DNA of 64,000 bases from an uncultured Lachnospiraceae bacterium (GTDB taxonomy: Bacteria; Bacillota; Clostridia; Lachnospirales; Lachnospiraceae), in NCBI GenBank assembly GCA_902775895.1, contig CACYNO010000003.1, positions 62,001 through 126,000 of the forward strand. The letters are read 5' to 3'. Position numbers and translations under genes: made by a program. Under the pieces are notes generated by a model that was given only the letters and a program-made list of their open reading frames with translations, searched no databases and was not told the origin of the DNA. Below are positions 34,307 to 43,592 of this stretch, piece after piece. Every line of letters begins with the position of its first letter. Positions within the stretch are counted from its first letter, which is position 1.

Positions 34307-34381
34307 TTCTTCGGAGCTAATAGGGGCATGCGTAAGCATGTCTCAGAAACTTTTTTTAACACCAGAAAAGGAGGAGAAGAG

Positions 34382-34684
34382 ATGCGTTTAAATGACAAGG
34401 ACACAGAGAAACTTATAGTTTACACAGCAGCTCTCGTAGCACAGGAAAGAAGAGAACGTGGTGTAAAGCTTAACCACCCGGAGTCAGTTGCATTAATTAC
34501 CAAGGCTATCCTTGAGTATGCACGTGACGGAAAGACTGTTGCAGAGATTATGGAGCTTGGTACCAAGGTACTTTCAAAGGACGAAGTAATTGACGGCGTT
34601 GCTGACATGATCGAAGTAGTGCAGGTAGAGTGCACATTCCCTGATGGAACAAAGCTTGTATCAGTTCATAGCCCTGTTCAGTAA
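34382..34684 (+). CDS. ureA: Urease subunit gamma
   Basis: Smallest structural subunit of the nickel urease that splits urea to ammonia and carbamate in the cytosol. The start at 34382 gives 'MRLNDKDTEKLIVYTAALVA', the classical UreA N-terminus, and 100 residues, the usual length; an in-frame start 18 codons earlier would add an unrelated tail and lacks a ribosome binding site, whereas AAAGGAGG precedes the chosen ATG. 'KLNHPESVALI' and 'VQVECTFPDGTKLV' are conserved. It is the first gene of ureABCEFGD. Confidence 0.97.
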   Translation: MRLNDKDTEKLIVYTAALVAQERRERGVKLNHPESVALITKAILEYARDGKTVAEIMELGTKVLSKDEVIDGVADMIEVVQVECTFPDGTKLVSVHSPVQ

Positions 34685-34716
34685 TCAAAAAAACTATATA
34701 AAAGGAGGTTGCGTTA

Positions 34717-35079
34717 ATGAAAATCGGTGAAGCAATTATTCAGGACAGAGAGATTACTTTAAATGAAGGAAGACCTACAGTAACTCTTAAAGTAACTAAT
34801 GAGGGAGACCGTCCTATCCAGGTTGGTTCTCACTGCCACTTCTTTGAAGTAAACAAGAGACTCTCTTTTGACAGAGAGGCAGCTTTCGGATATCACCTTG
34901 ATATTCCTTCAGGAAACGGTGTTCGTTTTGAGCCGGGTGAGTCCAAGGATGTTCAGCTTGTAGAGTTCGGAGGAACAAAGCGTATCTATGGTCTTAATGA
35001 CCTTACATGCGGAATCGCTTCTGAGGCTAACAAAGCACAGGCTGTAGCAAGAGCTAAAGAAAAGGGATTCATTAAATAA
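34717..35079 (+). CDS. ureB: Urease subunit beta
   Basis: A 120-residue beta subunit of urease. '[21 protein letters not shown]', 'RLSFDRE', '[18 protein letters not shown]' and 'VQLVEFGG' are family landmarks read in order. It starts 32 nt after ureA behind AAAGGAGG. The separate gamma, beta and alpha genes are the bacterial arrangement, not the fused Helicobacter type. Codon use is strongly biased, as in ureA and ureC. Confidence 0.97.
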   Translation: MKIGEAIIQDREITLNEGRPTVTLKVTNEGDRPIQVGSHCHFFEVNKRLSFDREAAFGYHLDIPSGNGVRFEPGESKDVQLVEFGGTKRIYGLNDLTCGIASEANKAQAVARAKEKGFIK

Positions 35080-35152
35080 TTAAATTTATTTTAATAACCT
35101 TTTAGATACGTAGTTAATTTGATTATGAAAATAATTTTAAGAGGAGGATGTT

Positions 35153-36874
35153 ATGAGCTTTAAAATTTCAGGAGCAAAATACGCAGGAATGTTTGGTCCT
35201 ACAACAGGCGATAAAGTTCGTCTTGCAGATACAAGCATTATTATCGAAGTAGAGAAGGACCTTACAGTATACGGTGACGAGTCAAAGTTCGGTGGTGGTA
35301 AGACACTCCGTGACGGTATGGGATGCTCAGTTACTACAACAAGTGCTGACGGAGACCTTGATCTCGTTATCACAAACTGCCTTATCCTTGACTATACAGG
35401 AATCTACAAGGCAGATATCGGTATCAAAGATGGTTACATCGCTGGTATCGGTAAAGCAGGTAACCCGGGAACACAGGCAGGCGTAACACCGGGAATGACA
35501 GTTGGTGCAGCTACAGAGGCACTTGCTGCAGAGGGACTTATCGTTACAGCCGGTGGTATTGATACACATATCCACTGGATCTGCCCACAGCAGATTGAGA
35601 CTGCTCTTTATTCTGGTATTACAACAATGATCGGTGGTGGTACAGGTCCTGTAGACGGAACTAACGCTACAACATGTACACCTGGTCCTTGGAACGTAGA
35701 GATGCTTATTAAGTCTTCTGAGTACTATCCAATGAACATTGGTATGCTCGGAAAAGGTAACTGCTCAGCTGAGGGTGCTCTTGCAGAGCAGATCGAAGCA
35801 GGTGCTATGGGACTTAAGCTTCATGAGGACTGGGGTACAACTCCTGCAGCTATCGATCACTGCCTCGCAGCAGCTGATAAATATGATGTTCAGGTATGTA
35901 TCCATACAGATACACTTAACGAGTGCGGATGCGTAGAGGATTCTATCAATGCATTTGCTGGACGTACAATCCATACATTCCACTCAGAGGGTGCCGGCGG
36001 TGGACACGCACCTGACCTTATGGAAGTAGCAAGCGTACAGAACGTACTTCCATCATCTACAAACCCGACAATGCCATTTACAGTAAATACTCTTGACGAG
36101 CACCTTGACATGCTTTGCGTATGCCACCACCTCGACAAGAAGATCCCTGAGGACCTTGCTTTCGCTGAGTCAAGAATCCGTCCTGAGACCATCGGTGCAG
36201 AGGACGTTCTTCATGACATCGGTGCATTCTCAATGATGTCATCTGACTCACAGGCTATGGGTCGTCCTTCAGAGGTTATCACAAGAACATGGCAGTGTGC
36301 TTCTAAGATGAAGGATCAGACAGGACCTCTTGCAGAGGACAAAGGAAATGACAACGATAACTTCAGAGCTAAGAGATATGTAGCTAAGTATACTATCAAT
36401 CCGGCTATCACATTCGGTATTGACAAGTTCTGCGGATCTCTCGAGGTTGGTAAGTTCGCTGATATCGTACTTTGGAATCCTGCATTCTTCGGTTCTAAGC
36501 CTGACATCGTTATCAAGGGTGGTCTTGTAACAGCAGCTAAGATGGGTGAGGCAAACGCTTCTATTCCTACCTGCGAGCCTATCCTTTACAAGAAGATGTT
36601 CGGTGCTGACGGTCTTGCTGTAACAGATACTTGTGTAACATTCATTTCTAAGGCTGGTGCTGAGGCTAATATCGGCGAGAAGTACGGAATGAAGAGAACA
36701 CTTATCCCTGTAACAGGAACACGTACTATCGGCAAGTCTGACATGAAGTTCAACGATGCTACACCTAAGATCATCGTTGATCCTGAGACATATGAAGTTA
36801 CTGTAGACGGCAAGAAAGCATTCTCTGAGCCGGCACAGTCACTTCCACTTACTCAGATCTACAACCTGTTCTAA
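35153..36874 (+). CDS. ureC: Urease subunit alpha (catalytic)
   Basis: Catalytic subunit of 573 residues holding the dinickel site. The nickel ligands are visible: H139 and H141 in 'GGIDTHIHW', the Lys222 to be carbamylated in 'LKLHEDW', H251 ('CIHTDTL'), H277 ('HTFHSEG'), and the Asp in 'SSDSQAMGR'; the flap with the conserved 'VCHHLD' is intact. All active-site residues appear present, so the enzyme should work once UreEFGD load nickel. The codon choice (ACA, GGT/GGA, GTA, CTT almost exclusively) suggests very high expression. It begins 73 nt after ureB behind AGGAGG. Confidence 0.98.
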   Translation: MSFKISGAKYAGMFGPTTGDKVRLADTSIIIEVEKDLTVYGDESKFGGGKTLRDGMGCSVTTTSADGDLDLVITNCLILDYTGIYKADIGIKDGYIAGIGKAGNPGTQAGVTPGMTVGAATEALAAEGLIVTAGGIDTHIHWICPQQIETALYSGITTMIGGGTGPVDGTNATTCTPGPWNVEMLIKSSEYYPMNIGMLGKGNCSAEGALAEQIEAGAMGLKLHEDWGTTPAAIDHCLAAADKYDVQVCIHTDTLNECGCVEDSINAFAGRTIHTFHSEGAGGGHAPDLMEVASVQNVLPSSTNPTMPFTVNTLDEHLDMLCVCHHLDKKIPEDLAFAESRIRPETIGAEDVLHDIGAFSMMSSDSQAMGRPSEVITRTWQCASKMKDQTGPLAEDKGNDNDNFRAKRYVAKYTINPAITFGIDKFCGSLEVGKFADIVLWNPAFFGSKPDIVIKGGLVTAAKMGEANASIPTCEPILYKKMFGADGLAVTDTCVTFISKAGAEANIGEKYGMKRTLIPVTGTRTIGKSDMKFNDATPKIIVDPETYEVTVDGKKAFSEPAQSLPLTQIYNLF

Positions 36875-37004
36875 TTTAGAGCCGGTTTAAAACAAAGAAC
36901 GTGGATTATTCAAATATTGAAAAAACGTTTGTCAAAGAGGGTGCTTATCTTTTTAATAGCGTCTGTACATTTTGACAGACATGATTGGAAGGATGAGTAC
37001 ATAA

Positions 37005-37484
37005 ATGATTTGTGAACAGATTTTAGGCAAAGCTCAGGACGATGAGTTTGCCGGAAAAAAGATCGATTACGTTGATTTTCAATGGGATGAAGCGTTCAAG
37101 AGACTTCACAGAAAAGTAAGCCGCGGTGGTATCGATGTAGGTATCAACCTGGATGATTCGGTACTCACGCGCGGCTTGAATCAGGACGATGTATTAGCGG
37201 TTGATGGCGACACGGTCATCGCCGTTAATATTGAGGAATGTGAAGCAATAGAGATTACTGTTGACAACGACGACAGAGGCGTTATCGCCAAAGTTTGTTA
37301 CGAGATTGGCAACAGACATGCGTCACTGTTTCGGGGGGAGGATGGTAAGACATTCCTGACACCATTCACCGGACCGATGCTGACCATGATCGAAAAGATC
37401 CCGGGTCTCACTACCCGGGTTGTGGAGGTGAAATTCGACTTTGACAGTAGGATTTCATCTTCTGTTAATTCCCATACGCACTAG
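37005..37484 (+). CDS. ureE: Urease accessory protein UreE
   Basis: Nickel metallochaperone that delivers nickel to the urease maturation complex. The 159-residue protein has the N-terminal peptide-binding domain and C-terminal metal-binding domain with 'YEIGNRHASLF' and 'FLTPFTGPMLTMIEKIPG'. The C-terminal tail has only two His ('NSHTH'), so it lacks the His-rich nickel store of some relatives. The 130-nt gap before it (36875-37004) holds GTCTGT..ACAGAC, a small hairpin, and may mark an mRNA processing or internal start site. Confidence 0.93.
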   Translation: MICEQILGKAQDDEFAGKKIDYVDFQWDEAFKRLHRKVSRGGIDVGINLDDSVLTRGLNQDDVLAVDGDTVIAVNIEECEAIEITVDNDDRGVIAKVCYEIGNRHASLFRGEDGKTFLTPFTGPMLTMIEKIPGLTTRVVEVKFDFDSRISSSVNSHTH

Positions 37485-37492
37485 GAGGTTTT

Positions 37493-38185
37493 ATGGATAT
37501 AAATTCCCAATTCCTGCTGTTGCAAGTTAATGATGCGTTATTTCCGATTGGCGGATACTCACATTCTTACGGATTAGAGACTTATATCCAGAAGGGTATA
37601 GTTCATGATTCTGAGAGCGCGGCGGAATTTATACAAAAAAAACTAAAGTATAATTTATTATATAATGAATTAGCTTTCGTAAAGTATGCGTGGGATTTTG
37701 CTGATAAGGGAGACCTTACCAAACTTCAGGAATTAGATGAAATTGCAGAAGCGGGGAAGACGCCAAGAGAGATTCGGGAGGCCAGCCAAAAGCTGGGCTC
37801 CCGCTTTGTGAAAACGGTGGAAAATATGGATCCTCCGTTTTTAAAGCCCGTTTTTGAGGAATATGCAGATATGAGACGTGGGGAATATACCCACCACGCC
37901 GTAGCTTACGGTGTTTTATGTGCTGCAGCGGATATTCCTTTAAGAGATGCTCTCGAATGCTTCCTGTATTCACAGACATCGAATCTTGTTGTTACCAGCG
38001 TTAAGACAATTCCACTCAGTCAGACGGAAGGACAGCAGATACTTATTGATCTGTATGATGCGTTTGACGAAATTATTACAAAGGCATTGGAGATTGAATT
38101 TGACCAGATAGGTTTGGCTTCGCCGGGCTTTGACCTCAGATGCATGCAGCACGAGGTTCTTTATTCAAGACTTTATATGTCCTGA
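37493..38185 (+). CDS. ureF: Urease accessory protein UreF
   Basis: All-helical protein of 230 residues that joins UreD and UreG in the nickel-insertion complex. 'DALFPIGGYSHSYGLETYIQ' and 'HHAVAYGVLCAAADIPL' are conserved, as is the C-terminal 'SPGFDLRCMQHEVLYSRLYMS' that fits UreG. It begins 8 nt after ureE behind GGAGG. Confidence 0.95.
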   Translation: MDINSQFLLLQVNDALFPIGGYSHSYGLETYIQKGIVHDSESAAEFIQKKLKYNLLYNELAFVKYAWDFADKGDLTKLQELDEIAEAGKTPREIREASQKLGSRFVKTVENMDPPFLKPVFEEYADMRRGEYTHHAVAYGVLCAAADIPLRDALECFLYSQTSNLVVTSVKTIPLSQTEGQQILIDLYDAFDEIITKALEIEFDQIGLASPGFDLRCMQHEVLYSRLYMS

Positions 38186-38213
38186 TTATTCTACTTAAGA
38201 GAGGTATAGCTAC

Positions 38214-38825
38214 ATGGCATGTGTAAAAATTGGTGTTGCCGGTCCTGTTGGATGCGGTAAGACAGCGTTGATCGAAGTTTTGACCAGAAGGATGGCAGCT
38301 GACTACAGTATAGGTGTTATTACAAACGATATCTATACAAAAGAGGATGCACAGTTCCTGGCTAAGAACTCAGTTATCACACCGGACAGGATTACCGGTG
38401 TGGAGACGGGAGGATGTCCGCATACAGCTATTCGTGAGGATGCTTCCATGAACCTTGAGGCTGTTGATTATCTTAAAGAGAAGTTCCCTGATATGGAGCT
38501 TATGTTCATTGAGAGTGGCGGAGATAATCTTTCAGCTACATTCAGCCCCGAGCTTGTTGATGCGACTATCTTTGTTATCGACGTTGCCGAGGGCGATAAG
38601 ATCCCAAGAAAGGGAGGCCCTGGTATCACCAAGTCTGACCTTCTTGTGATCAACAAGATAGATCTTGCACCGTATGTAGGAGCAGACCTTAAGGTAATGG
38701 AGAGAGATTCCAAGAGAATGCGCGGAGACAAACCATTCATATTCACTAATGTCAGAAATGATGAAGGTGTTGAAGATGTTATGAACTGGATCAAGCGCAG
38801 TGTTTTGTTAGAGGATATTAAATAA
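38214..38825 (+). CDS. ureG: Urease accessory GTPase UreG
   Basis: SIMIBI GTPase of 203 residues whose hydrolysis drives nickel transfer to urease. Walker A is '[10 protein letters not shown]', the metal-binding Cys-Pro-His is in '[10 protein letters not shown]', 'ESGGDNL' is switch II and 'VINKID' the guanine motif. The N-terminus lacks the His-rich tail of some homologues. It ends one base before the ureD start. Confidence 0.97.
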   Translation: MACVKIGVAGPVGCGKTALIEVLTRRMAADYSIGVITNDIYTKEDAQFLAKNSVITPDRITGVETGGCPHTAIREDASMNLEAVDYLKEKFPDMELMFIESGGDNLSATFSPELVDATIFVIDVAEGDKIPRKGGPGITKSDLLVINKIDLAPYVGADLKVMERDSKRMRGDKPFIFTNVRNDEGVEDVMNWIKRSVLLEDIK

Positions 38826-38826
38826 A

Positions 38827-39639
38827 GTGAGCTCACCTAATAAATTCGGAAAATTATCAGAACTCAGAGTTGCGACAGAATTTCGTGACGGCAAGACTAT
38901 AATGGCCGAAAGGTTCTTTACAGCGCCTTTTAAGATCATGCTTCCCCTTTACGAAAACAAATTCGAGGGTCAGGAAGTAATGCAGATGTTACAGCTTATG
39001 GCGTCTCCGGGAATTATGGACGGTGATACACAGAGCTTTTCTTTTGATATAAGAGAAGGTTCTGTTGCAGAGTATTGTACACAGGCATATGAAAAAGTTC
39101 ATAAGATGAACGGCGGTGTCGGAAACAGAAAAGTGACGATAAATGTTGAAAAGGACAGTTTCTTTTACTTTCATCCGAAACCGATCATTCCTTTTAAGGA
39201 TTCTGCAGTGCAGAATGACATTGAGATTACCTTAGAAGATGATACGGCAAAGCTTATTTACGAGGAGATTTTGTGTTGCGGACGTGTCGCCTTTGGGGAG
39301 TCCTTTGATTACAGATTTTTCAATAACAGTGTTATCGTAAAAAAGGCCGGTAAGCTTATTTACAGGGACAACGTACAGTTCAGACCTGATGAATTCGATA
39401 TGACCGGTGACGGAATGTATGAAGGACATACTCATCTGGCCAATCAGATTTTCTTTAATGTTAAGAGATCAGACGAGTGGATGGCGGCTGTTTTAAAGAT
39501 GATAGATGCCGAGCCTGAGATGGAAGGCGGCGTTACCCGTCTCTCGACAGGTGATGTGGCTGTAAGATTCTTCGGAAACAGCGGAGATCCCATGGAGAAG
39601 ATGCTTGCAAAGATACAGGCATTAAAAGATGAGTTTTAA
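38827..39639 (+). CDS. ureD: Urease accessory protein UreD
   Basis: Beta-helical scaffold protein of 270 residues (UreD/UreH) that binds apo-urease and forms the nickel tunnel with UreF. The pattern 'FFTAPFKIMLPLY', 'SPGIMDGDTQSFSFDIREG', 'PKPIIPFKDSAVQNDIEI' and 'CGRVAFGE' is that of the family. It uses a GTG start directly after the ureG stop, implying translational coupling. It ends the operon; no urea channel, amt or nickel transporter gene is adjacent. Confidence 0.94.
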   Translation: MSSPNKFGKLSELRVATEFRDGKTIMAERFFTAPFKIMLPLYENKFEGQEVMQMLQLMASPGIMDGDTQSFSFDIREGSVAEYCTQAYEKVHKMNGGVGNRKVTINVEKDSFFYFHPKPIIPFKDSAVQNDIEITLEDDTAKLIYEEILCCGRVAFGESFDYRFFNNSVIVKKAGKLIYRDNVQFRPDEFDMTGDGMYEGHTHLANQIFFNVKRSDEWMAAVLKMIDAEPEMEGGVTRLSTGDVAVRFFGNSGDPMEKMLAKIQALKDEF

Positions 39640-39688
39640 TAAGGCACAACTGAATATTTGAGACGTAGTTATACGTTTATTGTTATAC

Positions 39689-39720
39689 CTCATGTGGCTT
39701 TTCCACATGAGTTTTTTATT
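39689..39720 (+). terminator. Terminator of the urease operon
   Basis: CTCATGTGG and CCACATGAG form a perfect 9-bp stem with a CTTTT loop followed by TTTTTTATT. Confidence 0.92.
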
Positions 39721-39800
39721 TTGAAGGAACTTTTTTTTTGCCCGCATATATGATAATATTAAATAACTGTAAAATTTAAGTAAAAACTTCGGAGGACAGC

Positions 39801-41018
39801 ATGGGTGAAGACGATTTCGAAGAAGAGTTAAGAAAGAACCTCAGTAAAGAGATAAAAGAGAATTTCAGTGACGAGATTTCCGGTGATTTTTCGGATGAGG
39901 ATGAAAAAAAGAAACATCACAGATTTTCTGACAGATATCAGGATGACTACGATCTTGTTACTGATATATCGGGTGATGATCACGGGAAGCCCGGGCGCGC
40001 AGGCCTGGGTGTCCTTAAACTTGTGATAACCATCGGAGCCAGTGCAGCAATAGCTATCATCGTATTAGTTCTTTTAGTTGTCAACGGATCTTATAATTCT
40101 ATATTTGCACAGGGTGTATCTGCGTATGATTCTGAAAATTATGACAGGGCATTAGAGCTTTTTCAAAAAGCACAGACTAAAGAGGAAGGCAAAGACAGTT
40201 CTGATGTATCAAAGTATATTGCGGATTGTTATATCAAACTTGGAAAGCAGGATGAGGCCATAGAGACATATAACAATGTTTTACAGGCCAACCCTAATGA
40301 TACAAATGCAGTTGTAGGCCTTTGTGCTATTTATGCGGATAAAAAAGATGCAGAGTCTTTGAATAAAATGCTTGATAAGTACAAAGGGACAGAAGTCGAA
40401 GGATATCTTGGTGATTTCATTGTTGAAATGCCCAAGATAGAGCCCGAAGGCGGAAATTATGATGTTGAGACTACGGTGACCATAACCGGAGTCGAAAACT
40501 GTCCTATTTTTTATACAACAGACGGAAGCGATCCGACCACTTCAAGTCCGGCATATACAAAGCCCATAACGCTGGAAGAAGGAGTGACGGTGATAAAGGC
40601 AATGTCTGTTGACAACATGGGAATAAAAAGTTACGTGAATTCCCAGGAATATATCCTTGAACAACTAAAACCTTCGGATCCGGTGTTTTCACTTGATTCG
40701 GGTGTATATATAGACGGCCAGAAGCTTACGATCACAGCCCAGGAGAATGCCAGGATATATTACTCCATGAACGGGAGAACGCCCACAAGGTCTTCATACA
40801 GATATTACAATCCCATAACTCTCAGGACAGGTAGTGTTACCATATCTGCGGTTGTTTACGATTACAACGGGAATTTTAGCTCAGTCGTAACAAGAGATTA
40901 TACCGTTGTAAGAAATGAAGAACAACTGGAGCAGGGCCAGATCGATTACGAAAAGTATCATGAGAGGATGGAGAGCATCAGGGAAACAGAGACCTCGAGC
41001 GGTACAGCCAATGAATAA
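39801..41018 (+). CDS. Membrane-anchored TPR protein with chitobiase-C-type domains
   Basis: A 405-residue protein. Residues 1-70 are acidic and cytosolic, one membrane segment spans about 73-95, then three TPR-like units ('AYDSENYDRALELFQKAQ', 'CYIKLGKQDEAIETYNNVL') and two CHB_HEX_C_1-like beta domains ('PIFYTTDGSDPT', 'RIYYSMNGRTPT') face outside. It probably acts as a scaffold at the cell envelope; no enzyme motif is seen. AGGA precedes the ATG. The next gene starts inside its last codons, an 8-nt overlap. Confidence 0.8.
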   Translation: MGEDDFEEELRKNLSKEIKENFSDEISGDFSDEDEKKKHHRFSDRYQDDYDLVTDISGDDHGKPGRAGLGVLKLVITIGASAAIAIIVLVLLVVNGSYNSIFAQGVSAYDSENYDRALELFQKAQTKEEGKDSSDVSKYIADCYIKLGKQDEAIETYNNVLQANPNDTNAVVGLCAIYADKKDAESLNKMLDKYKGTEVEGYLGDFIVEMPKIEPEGGNYDVETTVTITGVENCPIFYTTDGSDPTTSSPAYTKPITLEEGVTVIKAMSVDNMGIKSYVNSQEYILEQLKPSDPVFSLDSGVYIDGQKLTITAQENARIYYSMNGRTPTRSSYRYYNPITLRTGSVTISAVVYDYNGNFSSVVTRDYTVVRNEEQLEQGQIDYEKYHERMESIRETETSSGTANE

Positions 41019-41655
41019 TGTTCTTATATTTTCAGGCGGATCCTTTGATGTTAAAAGGATGAGTGCCCGCCTTAAAGAAAAAAAATATGACTATATAATT
41101 GCGGCAGATTCCGGAGCGGAGTATGCCGCTTCTTTGGGATTAAAGCCTGATATCATCCTTGGAGACCTTGATTCAGTATCTGCAGAGACGCTTGAGTATT
41201 TTAAAAAGGAAGGCTGTCCTGTAAAAAAGTTCAGACCGGAAAAGGATGAGACGGACTTTGATATCGCTTTAAAGGAGGCCATATCCCTGAAACCCGAAAT
41301 GATAACGGTTTTGGGAGCTACGGGAACAAGACTTGACCATACCCTTACCACTTTTTTTTGCATAATGCGTGTTCTTGAAGATGGCGTTGACTGTGAGATC
41401 ATTGATCCCAACAACAGGATTTATTTCAGGAACAGTGATTTTGTGATATCTAAAGAGGAGCAGTACGGGAACTTCGTATCCCTTGTGCCCGTGACGGAAA
41501 GTGTGACTTTGACCATTAAGGGGATGAAGTATCCACTCGAGAACAAAAAGGTATTCAGGGGTGAAAGCCTTTGCCAGTCCAATGAGATAGTTGATGAAAA
41601 GGCAGAGATCTCGGTAAAGGACGGCACGGTGGCAGTCTTTGAGAGTATGGATTAG
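41011..41655 (+). CDS. thiN: Thiamine pyrophosphokinase
   Basis: Transfers pyrophosphate from ATP to thiamine to make thiamine diphosphate. The start at 41011 ('MNNVLIFSGG') gives 214 residues, the usual size; an earlier in-frame start lies deep in the upstream gene. Landmarks are 'AADSGAEYAASLGLKPDIILGD' read in order, 'DSVS', 'FRPEKDETDFDIAL' and 'LGATGTRLDHT'. A C-terminal beta domain binds thiamine. It belongs to a run of tightly spaced genes from 39801 to 45707. Confidence 0.93.
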   Translation: MNNVLIFSGGSFDVKRMSARLKEKKYDYIIAADSGAEYAASLGLKPDIILGDLDSVSAETLEYFKKEGCPVKKFRPEKDETDFDIALKEAISLKPEMITVLGATGTRLDHTLTTFFCIMRVLEDGVDCEIIDPNNRIYFRNSDFVISKEEQYGNFVSLVPVTESVTLTIKGMKYPLENKKVFRGESLCQSNEIVDEKAEISVKDGTVAVFESMD

Positions 41656-41658
41656 GAA

Positions 41659-42885
41659 ATGAGTAAAGCAGTAATAGTCGGCGGAGGAGCCGCAGGTATG
41701 ATGGCTGCCGTGATCGCGGCAGAAAAGGGACACCGTGTGACTCTGATGGAAAAAAATGAGAAACTGGGTAAAAAGCTTTTCATCACGGGAAAGGGCAGAT
41801 GCAACATCACCAATGACTGTGAAAAGGAGGCGCTTTTTAATTCGGTTGTAAGTAACCCGAAGTTTATGTATTCCGCCTTTAATGCATTTTCAAATAAGGA
41901 TACTATATCTTTTTTTGAAACCTTAGGACTAAGGACAAAGACCGAAAGGGGCATGAGGGTTTTTCCGGCAAGTGACAAGTCATCAGATGTGATAAAGGTG
42001 CTGGAAAAAAGGATAAGAAGCCTGGGAGCGGAAGTGCTTTTAAACACGTCGGTTACGGATATATTAATAAAAGACGGCGTCTGCACCGGGGTAAAGACAG
42101 GCGATGGAGAAATTTTTGCAGACAAGGTGATCATCGCCACAGGAGGGAAGTCCTATCCTTTAACCGGGTCTACAGGTGACGGATATATCTTTGCAAAAAA
42201 GGCAGGACATAAAGTAACGGAGATCCGGCCGGGACTTGCGCCTCTAAAGATAAAAGAGGATTATCCGGCAAGGATGCAGGGACTAAGCCTCAGGAACGTG
42301 TCTGTAAGTTTTTTTGATAAGGATAACAAAAAAATATATGAGGACTTTGGGGAACTCCTTTTTACCCATTTCGGAGTAAGCGGTCCCGTGATACTTTCCG
42401 GGGAAAGTATTTTAGTCAAAAAACTTGCAAAAGAGGAAATGAGGCTTACAATAGACTTTAAGCCTGCCCTTGATGAGAAAAAGCTTGACGCAAGACTTAT
42501 AAGAGAACTTGAGGAGTCACCTAAGAGAAGATTTAAAAGCGTGCTGGGGGCCCTGCTTCCCGCAAGTGCCGTCCCCGTATTTATCGATATCCTGAAAACG
42601 GATCCACAAAAAAGATCCTGCGAGATATCGGTAAAGACAAGAAAGGACACGGTTAAGCTTCTTAAAAATTTCTCCCTGACAGTAACGGGAACAGGGGGTT
42701 TTGATGAGGCGATAATCACTCAGGGCGGAGTCGATATAAAGGAAATCGATCCCAAGACCATGGAGTCAAAGCTTTGTAAAAATCTTTTTTTTATCGGAGA
42801 GGTGCTTGATGTTGATGCCCTCACAGGAGGTTTTAATCTGCAGACGGCATGGTCGGGAGCCTGTGTTTGTGCAAAAAATATTTGA
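41659..42885 (+). CDS. HI0933-type NAD(P)/FAD-dependent oxidoreductase
   Basis: Flavoprotein of 408 residues in the HI0933/YhiN/BaiN family. The N-terminal FAD Rossmann loop is 'VGGGAAGMMAAVIAAEKG', followed by 'KGRCNITND', a strong family signature; 'IIATGGKSYPLTGSTGDGY' and the C-terminal 'FFIGEVLDVDALTGGFNLQ' are also typical. A relative (BaiN) has been linked to bile-acid reduction but most members have no known substrate, so no activity is claimed. It starts 3 nt after thiN. Confidence 0.92.
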   Translation: MSKAVIVGGGAAGMMAAVIAAEKGHRVTLMEKNEKLGKKLFITGKGRCNITNDCEKEALFNSVVSNPKFMYSAFNAFSNKDTISFFETLGLRTKTERGMRVFPASDKSSDVIKVLEKRIRSLGAEVLLNTSVTDILIKDGVCTGVKTGDGEIFADKVIIATGGKSYPLTGSTGDGYIFAKKAGHKVTEIRPGLAPLKIKEDYPARMQGLSLRNVSVSFFDKDNKKIYEDFGELLFTHFGVSGPVILSGESILVKKLAKEEMRLTIDFKPALDEKKLDARLIRELEESPKRRFKSVLGALLPASAVPVFIDILKTDPQKRSCEISVKTRKDTVKLLKNFSLTVTGTGGFDEAIITQGGVDIKEIDPKTMESKLCKNLFFIGEVLDVDALTGGFNLQTAWSGACVCAKNI

Positions 42886-42914
42886 TAAACGTAAATGATC
42901 ACACGGAGGATAAA

Positions 42915-43592
42915 ATGATATATTCAATAGCCATCGACGGACCTGCAGGTTCGGGGAAGAGTACCATAGCTAAAAAACTTGCAAAGGATCTGGAGTTTAC
43001 ATATGTGGACACGGGAGCCATGTACAGAGCCATTGCCATATGGGCTCTGGAGAACACACCTGATATAAACGATGAGGAAAACATTTCATCCCACATCGAT
43101 GAAGTAGATATAGATCTGGATTATAAAGACGGTGAGCAGCAGGTGATATTAGACGGTGAAAACGTGACCGGTCGTCTCAGGCTTGAGAGCACGGGAAAAG
43201 CGGCGTCTGTTATCTCGAAGCAAAAAAGGGTAAGGGAAAAGCTGGTGGATATACAGCAAAAAATTGCAGAAGAAATACCGGTGATAATGGACGGAAGGGA
43301 CATTGGCACCAAGGTGCTTCCGAATGCTTTTCTTAAGATATTTATGACTGCTTCTCCCGAAGTGCGGGCAAAAAGAAGATATGACGAGCTGACCATGAAA
43401 GGTGAGGACTGCGATTATGAGGAGATCCTTCGGGGAGTAAAGGAGAGGGATCATGCGGACGAGACCCGTGCTGTTTCTCCTTTAAGACCCGCCGAAGATG
43501 CGGTCATCCTTGATACTTCGGAAATGACGGAAAAGGAAGTTGCGGAAAAGATACGAGAGCTGTTTGAAGAAAGAAAAGGCGGAAAGATATGA
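42915..43592 (+). CDS. cmk: Cytidylate kinase
   Basis: Phosphorylates CMP and dCMP. P-loop 'AIDGPAGSGKSTIAK' at the N-terminus, 'YVDTGAMYRA', 'MDGRDIGTKVLP' and 'RDHADETRAVSPLRPAEDA' are diagnostic. The start at 42915 with GGAGG upstream gives 225 residues; an earlier in-frame start would overlap the flavoprotein gene. It overlaps ispH by 4 nt. The order cmk-ispH-S1 is a conserved clostridial arrangement. Confidence 0.96.
   Translation: MIYSIAIDGPAGSGKSTIAKKLAKDLEFTYVDTGAMYRAIAIWALENTPDINDEENISSHIDEVDIDLDYKDGEQQVILDGENVTGRLRLESTGKAASVISKQKRVREKLVDIQQKIAEEIPVIMDGRDIGTKVLPNAFLKIFMTASPEVRAKRRYDELTMKGEDCDYEEILRGVKERDHADETRAVSPLRPAEDAVILDTSEMTEKEVAEKIRELFEERKGGKI

Noticed and set aside
34200..34381. 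Riboswitch in the urease leader
   Set aside because: Only short simple stems are present; no conserved nickel, guanidine or other riboswitch pattern was recognised.
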